Shown: piece by piece, positions 1 to 12,500 of the stretch
Layout: the number at the start of each line of letters is the position of its first letter
How positions within the stretch are numbered: the stretch's first letter is position 1
Origin: Onchidella celtica
Lineage: Eukaryota; Mollusca; Gastropoda; Systellommatophora; Onchidiidae
DNA length: 64,000 bases
Direction of reading: 5' to 3'
Assembly: GCA_963931925.1 (NCBI GenBank)
Contig: OZ007569.1
Location: 73,398,118 to 73,462,117, forward strand
The notes under the pieces: generated by a model
What the model saw: only the letters and a program-made list of their open reading frames with translations
Database searches by the model: none
What the model was told of the DNA's origin: nothing
Position numbers and translations under genes: made by a program

Positions 1-495
1 CAGTGACGGCGCAAGTGCAGATGTGAAGAAAGAGGTTAGTAATAGAAGAAAATGTTTTGTGTTACTGTATGTAGTCAGTTGATAGTATAAACATCACTGG
101 TATGGAGGGGGGGGGGAGGTCTATATTACTATTAGTGACAGCCCTATGGTAATGGATGTCTGCGAGAGAACTGAACATAATGTTAAAGTAAAAGCTTGAC
201 AGACAAGGATATTGACTGGGTGATCGAGTAGTCAGCCTGCACAGCAAGTGAGTGACCGTATAGTATAGCTACCAAGCGATCATTATTATTTATAACTTGA
301 TGTACCCTTCACATTACAAGTGTGTAAACTTGACTTTTCCTGGACATACATTTGTCTGTCTGATTAACTGCATGTCTTGATGGTCTAGTTGACTGATCAT
401 ACTATAATTAATGGTCAGGTTTAGCATGTGCTGTGAACTTTCTTGTTGTGAGAAAGTGATATTTCTATGTGACACCTCAGTTTTTACCTCACAAG
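1..495. other. intron sequence of zinc-finger gene copy A
   Basis: No coding exon is visible here. The stretch precedes the acceptor of exon A1. In the paralogue the preceding exon (B8) lies about 1.1 kb upstream of B9, so the equivalent exon of copy A is expected before the window starts. Confidence 0.5.
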
Positions 496-583
496 GTCTC
501 CTCCTACCCCTGTCATCTCAAAAACTGTGATGAAGTTTTCAACACTCTAGAAGACCGCAAGGCCCATGTTCAGCTGCATATTG
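496..583 (+). CDS. copy A exon 1 of those visible (one finger)
   Basis: An 88-nt exon with acceptor ..tcacaag and donor gtgagt, starting in phase 0 and ending in phase 1. It encodes one C-x4-C-x12-H-x3-H finger. Paralogous exon B9 (39790-39877) has the same length. Confidence 0.8.
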
Positions 584-3500
584 GTGAGTGTTTGAGCAAA
601 TACAACAAGAAATGTCAGTCAAGCTTGAACCACTGACTTTTCCCTGTACAGGCACTTGTTAGCTATACCCTACTGGATGGATGTGAATACTACACGGCTG
701 TTTAAATCGCCTCGAAAGCGGTATTCTAGTTGCCGACCGAAATCCCCCGCCGACCTCCCGCGATGCGGTCATTAATCACCTGTCAGCCGTGTGCACATCC
801 GTGACGGCATGCCGATCCCTGGCCAGGCCTGAGTAATACGATTCCATCAATTTTCGCATACCTTTGCAACGTGATATCTTCCGATCTAATGATGCTAGAG
901 CACCATGCGAGATCTCATTTTAAACGTCAGGATTTTACCGACAAGACGATATAATTTTTGCTCCTTACTTTACAAAATTGTGGAACTTATCGACGGATAT
1001 TTGCAGTGTGTGTTTTTTAGAGATTGAAATTTGATTTTCAACAATAAGTCACTTTGATCATCAATATCTTACACATGCCGCCTTTAATTTCAATATGAAA
1101 TCTATGTTTTGATAGCACAAAGGTTAATCTCTAACCTGTGCAAGTTTGATGTGTACGAAAATTCTGTGTGATTTTTAATGATTTTTTAAAAAGTGCGAGT
1201 TAATCGACGTGGTTCTGTGTCATTTTTTGGTGTGTATTTTTTGCAGTTTGTTTGATAATTAATATTGCAAAATGGAGCACCACGATGAACGTGTACACGT
1301 TGAGCGTCTCCATCAACTGTGTAGGACATGCGGTGGGAGGACACTAACCAAACAACAAAAACGGCAAAAGCGAAATGCAAAGAACTGCACGGACTTTGAG
1401 AGTGACATTTTGCTTGTTTTTGGTGTGTCCACCACCGGTGACTTGAATAACATTCATTCATCAACCATTTGTTTCTCGTGTGTGGACAAGATAAGACATG
1501 TTAAACGCCTTTCTCTCAAAGGAACTATCATTAACGCCAGGAAGTTGGCTCAGGAAAGCGCGCATTTATGGACTGAATTTCAGCCAGACATGAAGGCCGC
1601 AGACTGTGTATCATGCACACATTACTTGGAGACTGGTTTGGGCAGTAGACACGTTTCAACAGATTCCAAAACACATTTAGACAGACACCAGGCAACAATT
1701 TCCACAACAACAGCAACATGTTCAGTCACTACACTACAAGACGTAATCCCCTCATCGATGACACATTGTCATAGTTCAACATGCGAAGACACAACATCAA
1801 CACAAACTATTGCATCATATACAGCACAGGACACAAACCACCACGACATAATGGAAACCACATCAGCTACATTACAAGACACACCCGACCTATCAGTAAC
1901 CTATAGTACAACATGCGAGGACACAACAGCACCAACAGAATACACGCCGTCATCTAGCAGTGGCCTTAATGAGGCGGAGTTGAGCGGCCCCCCTATTGCT
2001 ACATCAACGCCGCACAAACCTACAAAGCTTACGAAAGACAGCAACACATCACCAGCATTTAAACACGACAAGTTATTTTCTCATTCATTTGAACTATCAC
2101 CATCTCGGCCACTCACACAAGAAGAACATAAACTTCACACACATTTTGTTAGGAGACAATTGAATAATTCAGAAACAAACGTTTTCAAATGCAAGACAGG
2201 AGGACAACCTATCACATTAGCCAGACTAACAAAAACAAATAAAGAAACATCTCTAGTTAAAGAAACCACCAAAAGAAAACGCACACATTTACTTTCTACC
2301 ATAAGGTCTAGCATAGCGGGCACATCACAAGACAGTGTTACCACACAACATGCATCAGAACTTAGACAGGTCAAAATAGCGGCACGAAAAAATATTTGTG
2401 AGAAGGCAGGCATTAAATTAAAACCACAAATGAGCAGCCAGTCTGTGATGGCAATGAAGGGAGCTACAGATCTAACATGGAGCCAGTTACGTCAACAAAG
2501 ACGGTATCTTAAAGAAGCTGGCCTCATGTTGCCAAATGAACAGGAACAACGGAAAGCCATGGGAGATCTAAAAGCTGACATTGTCACAGAGATGGAGGAT
2601 TTTATTGATGCTGATGGACAGACACACCGCGCAGCATTCGGGAGGGTTTCAAATCTTTCAGATTTCGTAGTCAACATTTTAGAGAAATACAAACAATATG
2701 GGACACTCACGTGGCACGACTCCACTATCCCAGAAGATGAAATTTGGGTTAAGTTTGGGGGGGACCACGGCAAAGATAGTTTAAAATTTACTCTTCAAAT
2801 AGCTAACACACAAAAAGCAAATTCAAAGCACAACACATTTCTAGTTGCAATGGTAAAAATTAAAGACAGCTATGAAAACCTTGAAACATGTATGTCTGTC
2901 TTACAACCTCAACTTGCAGAGCTTTCAGCACTAGTATGGCAGGGCAAGAAGATAGTTTTATTCCTTTATTCCTTTTTGGGGATTATGACTTTCTTGCTAA
3001 AATATATGGACTCTCTGGTGCACAAGGCACATACCCGTGTCTGTGGTGCCTAGCACCAAAGTCCCACATGATGAAATTACGAACACATGACTCTCCAGCC
3101 CGCTCTTTGGCCACTATCAAACACGACTATAAGCGTTTCAAAGAGGTCGGCTTAGGGCTGAAGAAACATGTGCGCCGTTTTCACAATAGTCTCCACCTCC
3201 CAATGCTAGATGTAGATCCAAGTCATGCTGCTCCACCATATCTTCATATTTTGTTAGGTATTGTGCTGAAACACCACCGCCTGCTTGAAGAGGCTGCACA
3301 TGAAATCGATGTGCAGTTGGGCTTACAAGCAGTTGGAACACTGTTCAAATTTGGCGAAAAGAAGACAAAATTGTGTAAGTTTCTTTAAAATTTACTTCTA
3401 ATACTGGGTTTTGCCACATGGAACTTTTTCTCTCTATCTTTTGTTTTGTTGGCCACATTTAAAACTGAAAACATGTCCTGATCAACCAGTAAAGGTTTTA

Positions 3501-6500
3501 TGTATGAAGATTTCATTGATCTAAATATCTGATGGCCATGCCAAAGACTGTCAATACCAGGCCAGGAATGATTAGTATGACACAAACTGCATTCCTTACA
3601 AGCCTACCACAAACATCTGACAAACATATTAACCACTGGCCAAGCCTTTCTGGTTACGTTGGGTTTGGACAAGCTTGTCCTAAGTGTCTTCAATCAACAA
3701 ATGTGCCATTACTGTAGTCACGGCTGTTAAGAGGCGGTATCCTAGTTGCCGAACCCAGTCGAGCGGCCTCCCAGCTATTTTTGGCCTGACCCGGTCGCGA
3801 CCTCGTTAACTGGGTCAGTGACCTCGATTCAAGGGGGGGTTTCCCGGGTCCCGCTTGGCGCTTTTAACTGGCTGTTTTTTATCGGTAATCAAAGCAGTCT
3901 CACGCCGAAATAAGTCCACAAGCCATACTTTCAAAAACACACAATAACTTTCCGATGTATTGTAAGTGTATACAATAAATCATGAAAATGTATTGAACAG
4001 CAGAATAGAGATATACAGGCACGAACTTAAACAGTATTTTCACAAATTAGTACATTGTTCATAAATTTCAGATATGAAAATAAATATGATCGCCGCGGTC
4101 AAAGGTGATGAAATCATCATATAACATGAGAAATAGGTTAAATTCCAAAACTCACTTGACCGCATCCGTACGAAAATATTCAGTCCCGAGTTATTTGAGT
4201 TTGAACAATCGTTTTTCGTTTTCCTCACTGTCGCATCAAGCTTGCACTTTACCCGCCAACACATACGTATCATAAATAATTAATAACAATGAAATAATAA
4301 ATAAGATAAGATAAGATAAGATAAGATAAATTTTATTCGTCCTTGTACAAGGAAATTTGTTTTGATCATTGAATACATAACAATACAGTTACAGAAGCAG
4401 AAAGTATGATACATAGCGCGCACACACACATATATACACACACACTGATAAATTAACTAAATTAACAAAATTAACAGTGCACACAATATGCTTCCCTAAC
4501 TAAAACACATTGACCTGACACGCAGGACATAAATAGTACCGGTATCACAGATTAAGATTTTGTCTTCCTTCGATTGACTGGTGGAGCACATGCTTGGAGT
4601 TCTGGGGAGGTTTGTAGATGTTGCGATTGGATGATGAGTTGAAGTTGATGTTGTTTGTTTTTGATGGCTGCTGCCCGTCTTTCTAGCTTGGCCACAGAAG
4701 CGTGAATGAGCTCGCCCCCTTGCTCACCATGTAGTGCCAAACCAAACCCGTATTTCTGTATCCAGGGAAGGCAGTGCTTCTCTAGAAAATGTTGTTTAGG
4801 TATGACTTTGTTGGGGAAAGAACACCTGAACAATTCCATGTACCTAGCAATGCAAGTTTGAATGTGTGGAATGTTGTCGGGTGGCACAGGTTTTCCATGT
4901 GAAATTAAAGTGTGGACTTTGGCGTATGCTTCATTTATCTCATTAAATTTGTCCCGCAAGACGAAAGCCATGGTGAGTATGCTCTGTTTGTGTGTGTTTT
5001 CCTGCGTTTTTTTGATAATAAATAAAGTGATGTCTTTATAAACTTTAGCAGTGATGTATTTGTGGCAGTGGTTTCCTATGAATGAACGGCTATGGTATGA
5101 CTGAGGTGTAATGTTGTGTTTGTCAAGAATGTTGTCTAGTTGTGAGCAGATGGGCCCTGACCTAGGACTGAGGGGTTCAAAATCAAGGTTGAGTAACTCT
5201 TCTTCTGAATCTGAGAGCTTCTCCTGAAAACGGCTTCTCTCTTCTTCATCATTAGTCAGAGTCACGCAACCTTGCAGGAACCGAATTTTTTCCTCGAGTT
5301 CCTCAGCCTTTGGCCAGTTGCTTCCATAAGATTTTACTGATGCAGACACACCTTTGCCTACTACCACCCCACAGATTTTCTGTCTTTTTTTTTTTAAAAA
5401 GCTTTTTTGCCCAGTTTGTATCATGACTATTGACCCCAAATCAGTAAGTGTTGCCTAGCTTCAAATGTTTGACTAAATATTGCTCATCATTTTATGGCAT
5501 GCCAGCAATGTCAACAACAGAATTTTTGCAGCCAACACAATCCAAATATCCTTAGAATTTTAAGGAAAGGTGATCTCTTTCATCTTTGTAATAGGTTATC
5601 AATGCAGATCATTAAAAAAAATTTTTTTTCAATTCAGCTGGTGAGATTTGAGTATGATGTCAGAATTTATTGAAATTTATAGTAATACATACTGTTGTTT
5701 TGTGTGACACAGATTCCCCGCCCTTCAAATGTGGGGTTGGCCAGTGTGAGTCCACATTTTTCCTGGAGAAAAACCTGGACAACCATCTGTGGAACCATAG
5801 TAAGAAAGCTTGCACTTGTCCAGTGGAAGGGTGTGGCCGCCAGTTTGATGATCAGCTTCAGCTGGCCAAACACAGCAAAATCCACTATGGTAAGTGTAGA
5901 AGTCCAATTGTATCATCTGATGATAAGCTTCAGCCTCAACTGTCATACACAGTTAAACCCACTTTATTAAGTCTAGATCCAGTTAAGTTAGATCATGTGA
6001 TGACTGGCTGCGACTGGTGTGCACAGCTGTTAGTGGTCAGTGTAGATGCCCAGTGATGTCATTTGCCTGGTCTGCTGCTGGTCAGTTGGTCAAACAGTTG
6101 TATGTGTCAGTGAAGTGAGTTCTATGTAAGATCCCTTTCATTTATGTCAGGCGGAGGGTATGGTTGGTGGATGCTTCTGGGAGTGTCTCCTTCTGTCTTA
6201 TCATTCTGTTATATTCTGTCTGTCGTTTTCATTTTTTCTCAGGGCAGTGTGACCATAATCATAGAGTATAGATGTATAGAGAGGTTTCACTATTGGTCGA
6301 TTTGCACTGCGAGACACGGGAGGCTCCGTGAAACCACTGTTAGCATGGAGCGGAAAGTAGGTTGCTGCGGTAAACAATACCCGTTTGTGCATTTCCACGG
6401 GGCGTAAGAGCTTATAAATGGCTCTAAATAGTTTCAGTCAGCCCAAAAATATGAACAAACTACAGTTAACAGATATGCACACTATCTTTGGTGAAGACGG

Positions 6501-9500
6501 TCTTTTTCAATTTCTTGTTTACCGCAGCGACCTAATTTGGCAATTTGGCGGAAGTGAGATCTCTCTATAGATCTATACTCTCTGCCGTAAATTTCTCCAC
6601 ATTCGAACTCAAACTCATTTATGTCAGGCCAGCAGAAATGCTTTGTACACATATGCTGTCATCTTAACAGCTCTAAACTGGTGGGTTGTTTTTTTCTGTG
6701 ACAGGTGACAAGATGAAATGTCCTTGGCCAAATTGTGACAACTGGCTCACCGAGACTGGTCACCTCAAGCCACACTTCATTGCCCACAGCAGGTCACTGA
6801 TGGCCAATGTAGACTGGGACTTTGTGTGTGAGATCTGTGAGTTGACCTTCAACTCCAAGTGGGGGCTGATGATTCACAAGAGGATGCATGGTGAACAGGC
6901 AGCTGGTGAGTATCTCTGTTGGTTTTGTGTTTGTTGTCACGTATGTCTCTCGTTTCATTTATTTTGGGTAATTTCTTCAATTTTCTTTCTTCCCTTCCCT
7001 TTTAGTTTCTCATTTTTGTTCTCTTTCTGAATTGCTTGGTGTCATGAAATTTTTTATCAATCTGGATTTTTGTCCATCCATTTTGCAGCAAAGGCCACCC
7101 GGTCACGCCGGGCAAAATTTACCTGCGAAGAGCCCGGCTGCCAAGCCACATTAGCTGACCAGAAGGGATTCTTTGATCATTTCCTGTACCACTACACCTG
7201 CAGCCCAGTCAGCTGTGACTTCACTGGTTGTACTGAGAACTTCACCAACATGATCACTATGTCACGACACAGCAAACTCCACTATGGTAAGATTGATTGT
7301 GGAGTGATTAGGTCATCTCAATATTGGGTTAAGCGAGAGATAACACGGTTGGTACAAGATTATGTCTGTATTGTTTGGCAGTCAGTGGAACAGGGGAGTG
7401 AAGGATATTATGAATAAGTACCATCTTCTCAAATACATGACGCTGGTGATGATGTTCAGGATCGGTGGATTGACTGTGATGCTTGCATAGTTTGTACAGG
7501 TCAGTGGGTAAGAAATCCCTCCTTTGTCTAGCCTGATCAGTCGATCAATAGGCAACCCCTCCTTTGTCCAGCCTTGTCAGACGGTCAATAAAAGCCAGTC
7601 AGTTGGTCAGCAACTAACCCTTCCTGTGTCCAGCCTGGTCAGTTGGTCAGCAAGCAACCCCTCCTTTGTCCAGCCTTGTCAGACGGTCAATAAAAGCCAG
7701 TCAGTTGGTCAGCAACTAACCCTTCCTGTGTCCAGCCTGGTCAGTTGGTCAGCAAGCAACCCCTCCTTTGTCCAGACTGACCAGTCAGTAAACAACCCAT
7801 CCTGGTCAGTAGGCAATCTCTCTTTTGTCTAGCCTGATTGGTAAGCAGCCTTTCCCTTGCCCAACTCCCTTCCCTCCCTGTTTTGATAGTTGTACATGGC
7901 CACATATGCTGTCATATGCAAAGAGCTGAACCTGATCAGAAGTCGGAGGATAGACAGCGATCGGTATTCAGTATCATCCCTTGTAAGTTACATGCCCTGT
8001 ATGTTTCAGTTTGTCATCAAGCAAAATTGTAAAATGAGGGTTTTGAAATATTAATGTAGAAAGCATCTTTCCTAGATGTATTGACAATTTGACACTGACT
8101 GTTAAGGTTCTTTTACATTGTCAGCTTTTTCTCATTTGTATATTGTTGATTTATTGACATTCCAGTGTTATGAATTTTGGAAATAAAGGTTCTGATGTGT
8201 TCATGTCCACAGATGGCAAATTCAGATGTCCATGGCAAGGTTGCACCAAAGTGTTTGCCTCTGTGTTCATTGTCAAGAAACATCTGTACCGGCACATTCT
8301 GAGCATGCCAGCAGTGGCCGCCAACCGCCCCTTCTCCTGCAAGCAATGCTTGATGGTGTTCAGGTATCAGAATAACTACAACAGTCACCTGGAGCATCAT
8401 AATGAAAAATCAGGTCAGTATTTTATCTATGTCAGACCTGGCTGTTTGACATTACACGTGACATCTGTGTTGACTTGTCTACCTACTTGGAATGCTTGAC
8501 CACACATATAACATGTCACATAACAGCTGAAATGGGCCAGTGCAGTTGTCATTTTAGTCACAGTTAGTTGTCCAGCTGAAGTTAAGCATTTACTGAAGTG
8601 ATGGCCTTCCAAACAGTGCTTTTTCTCTGTTGAAGGAGGGAGGGCTGTCCTGGCACATATATAAAAAGTGTACATATGGGGAGAGTTTGGCATTTGGGGA
8701 GCATATATAGGCTTCAGTTAGGATCATAAATTAAGCTATTTGATCCCAAACTTTCCAAAATTGTAGAATTACATAAAAGTTTCATTTCTAATGAAAAAGT
8801 TATGTAGTTCTCGCAAAATGTCACTTGCAGGTGTAAAATATCAAGGCTATACCATTGACAATATTCAACTTTCTGATGGCATTAACCCTTTCCCATTAAT
8901 ATCGCCGGTATACCGGCGACCGGAAAAGTGCCCCGTGAATTTTTATCGCCGGTATACCGGCGACCAGGGGTATGTCTAGATTTAGCTGTATTTAACAATG
9001 GCTGCTCCCGAAAATAACTATGGAAAGTGTTTCTAGCCACAGAAGAGTGACACCCTGTTCAAAATAAGCCGGAAGTAGGCCTAGTGGAGGAAGTTTATGT
9101 TTACAGTCGTGGTTTTTGTGTGAAGTGAGACAAGAAAATGGCAAGACGAAGAATCAACAATGAAGAGGACTCGGATAGTGACATGTCTTGGGATTCATTT
9201 GATGAAGATGGTGAAAACAATGCAACAGTTGACTCCGGCAGTGATAGTGAGAGTGCTATTGACGATCTCGGGAGTGTTGAGAGTGGCAGTAGTGCCAGCA
9301 GTGAGGACGAAGGGACTGATCCTGGGGATCTTAGATGGAAAAAAAGAAGGACACCAAAAAACATCATATAATAGCATTTTTCACCAAAATTTTTATTCCA
9401 TAAGCAAGGTCATTCATTTACCTTTCAGGAAATGTATGGTTTTGCCTCTTTATCTCTGTGAACTAGATCACTATGGCAGTTTTTGTAAACTGACTCGTAA

Positions 9501-12500
9501 ATTGCCAAGATCTCTCAGGGGAGCCCAGTTTCCTGGGCTGACCATTGTCAGGGGCATTTATGGGAAAGGGTTAAGCTTGTATAAGGAGGGAAAGGGAGTT
9601 TGGGCCAAGTATATGAAAAGCACAGGAGGGGAAAGCAGGTCGGCAAAATCAAATTTATGTATTTTATGGATGGCCCCTAGGATTGACCCAGTTTTTGAGT
9701 TTGTAAGCTTGTGTTTCTCCCACCTGGCAGATTACATATGTCCTACTTGTGGGAAGAATGGCAGACATCATCACATGAAAGTGACCAAACTGAGCCACAA
9801 AACTCGCAAGTATCAGGAGTGTGGTCAGTGTGGTGCCCGCTACGCCACCGCCAGTGGCCTCAAGTTTCACCTGCTGCAGAAACACAAGATTGGTGAGTTA
9901 AGTTGAATGAAAAGCTAATAGATGGTGAGTCATAGTAGGGCTAAGTGTAAGATGGTAATTGGTGAAAATAAAGAGGGAAGGTTTTTTTTTTCAGAGCCGT
10001 ACTAGAGTGAACAGACATGGGAAATCATCACAAAAGAGGGAAGATCTCTCTTTCTTGGGGGCCTCAGCGGAAAGCTGTTGGCCCCCTTGTCTTTATTCTT
10101 GTTTCTGCTTGTAGATTTTCTTTCTCTGTCTGCCTGTCTTCACTGGTGTCTTGCAGGCTGCGTTATTGGTGAGCGCTAGTCCTGGAAGAAGAAGAGAAAA
10201 GGTCACAAAAAGAACACAACTATTTTTCTTTAATAATCTGACTGCCAAGTGAGGCCCATCATTATAGAATGAGAGGCCCTTTTTTGAAATTTGTTAATGT
10301 CAATGCTAGACCCCAATTGATGGTCAGGTTATATTTAAAAAATCTAAATACCAAACTGTGCATAGTCCAGCAGAGATATACTGTAGTGCACTTTTTCAGC
10401 TGACTTGATGGTACAAACAGACAAGCAGACAAACAGAATGGGAATTTTAGTACATACTCAATTCCGCCATCCCCACTTCTCGCCTGTAACTGTAAATGTT
10501 ATATATATCTGTGTTGCAGGTAAATGGCCCTTCAGCTGCAGCTATTGTGGTAAAGGATTTGTCAGCAGCCGAGAGATGCAGCGTCACATACCTTCTCATA
10601 CAAAGGAGAAACCTTTCACCTGTTCTGTATGCCAGGCCAGCTTTGCTTCTCACACTGGACATCGTGCTCACATGAGGAAACACACAGGTAATATCCAGTC
10701 TAGCCCTTCCTGGCATTGTGGCTGGCCTTTGCTGTTGTCTGTTAGTTTGTTTTATTTTATGTCTTATGGATACAACAAGAGTGACTGGTGGGTACTTCTG
10801 GTAGGGTCTTCTTCTGTCCTATCATACCGTTATATTCTGTGTATCGTCTTGCTTTTTCCTAGCTAAATGTGACCACTATCGTGTCGGCGTACTTTCTCCA
10901 AACTCAAACTCAAAACTCATTATTGATAAAGTTGCAGTGCCCAGGTATGTTTTCTGCTTACATTGCTTTGATCACCGGGTTTGTTCTTTAGGGCATACAG
11001 CTGCAGTGGCCGTCGCATGTGTGTGTACCACTAGTCAATGTTTTCAGGGGTCACTGGTCAGTGTGTATGCATATGTTATGTGACCAATATCTATGTGGGT
11101 CGCTGATAAGTTTGTACAGTTGTCATCAGTTGGTGTGTGTTGGTGACCAGGTGACCGCTATACTTCTACATAACATTGCATCGCAGACTTCAGATTTCAG
11201 GACTTTTCTAAATTTATTGTAGTAAGGACCTAAAAAAATCAATGAATTCCACTGGTCAGTTATGACCATCAAGTTCCGACTGCTATGTTCATCAAAGGTG
11301 ATTGAGTCTTTAACTCTTACGCGACATAATCAGTCACTGATAAGCCCCACAGGTGATTGGGTAGACCATTCACCAGAGGATTTAACTGAAATCATTCACC
11401 AATGCACATATTAAATCCACATAGGATGACGGTCAATGGCCATGAAATGTTCACACAAAATGTCTGACAGCAGTTGATAGTCTGATTGTCTATGAATGAT
11501 CGATTCTTACATGAACAGATCACTGGAGCATAAACTAAATCATTCATTGTTACACAAATTAAATTCATGTAAGATCCAAATCAACGGCTACAAAATATTC
11601 ACAACGCATGCCTGGCAGTTTTTGACAGTCTGGCTATATTTGAGTTATCTGTTATTAGATGACTAGAGCCCAGGAACATATAACTAAGTTGTTCACCAGT
11701 GGATTAAGTCCTTTGGCTCAAGTGGACACCAATTTTCCAACACTAATAACTAATCCAACTTCTCAAAATATTGAATCAAAACACCAAGTTTCCAACACTA
11801 ACAACTAATCCAACTTCTCGAAATATTGAATCCTATCCTGGTTTGTTGATTTTCCTTTACTCTAATGTCTAATGTACATGTATTTATGTCTTGTGTTTAT
11901 ACTGAGTGAAAGAAAAAATATCTTTGAACTACATTTAAATTTTAAAATGGATAGTGTTGAGAGTTTGTGTCCTCACCCACAACGGTTAACGTAGGGAATG
12001 AGTGGTCAAGGTGGTCTAGAGGCAAGGTGCTTGCCTCTCATGCCAAGGGTCCCGGGTTCAAAACCCGGCTGGTGCAGGCATGTTGGAAGTTTGGGATTTT
12101 TCTCATATTTTCATGTCCCTGATCCTATTGAGGGGTAGGATCGAGTACCTAGTCTTCTCGAATAAGTACGAAAAAATTCGGAGGGCCCGTGCGCACGTTA
12201 AAGATACCTTGGCAGTTGGAAATCGTAAAGAGCAGGCCGAACGCAAAATTAAATAAAATTCATCCCTACCATTCCCCCCCCCCCCCCAAATTTTTAGAAA
12301 AAAGAACCACCGACCGGCGCTGCACTGTGGCGATGACGTGCCTGCTCCAGTTATAACTGGGCTGCAATGGCACAAAGGCAAATTTCCCAAATGGGATTAA
12401 AGAGTTATACAAATACAAATACAAAATATTTGAAACCATTTGTTGTCTCTATTTTCGACAGGTCAGAAGTTTGTGTGTGAGGTGGAAGGTTGTGGTAAAA

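Larger units (their letters stand above)
693..5439. mobile_element. broken RAG1-like (N-RAG/Transib-related) DNA transposon
   Basis: This is a composite element in an intron of copy A. The left part (693-3388) has a CAC-starting terminal motif followed by the N-terminal and central parts of a RAG1-like transposase on the + strand. The right part (3719-5439) starts with a related CAC motif in the same orientation and carries the missing C-terminal part of the same family on the - strand. The two protein parts hardly overlap and are complementary. The simplest inference is one element whose right half was inverted; two truncated copies side by side is the alternative. I recognise the N-terminal domain as related to the molluscan N-RAG-TP transposon and vertebrate RAG1 NTD. 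Family placement is from memory of motifs, not an alignment. Confidence 0.65.

Noticed and set aside
3532-3717. Small protein inside the split transposon
   Set aside because: No family motif; ends exactly at the terminal motif at 3719 and is probably transposon non-coding sequence.
7524-7832. 102-residue repeat protein gene
   Set aside because: The open frame results from a 102-bp tandem repeat inside an intron; no start or splice context.
12003-12078. tRNA gene
   Set aside because: The T arm is good, but the anticodon stem is imperfect and a SINE body with a (TACAAA)n tail follows; better read as a SINE head.
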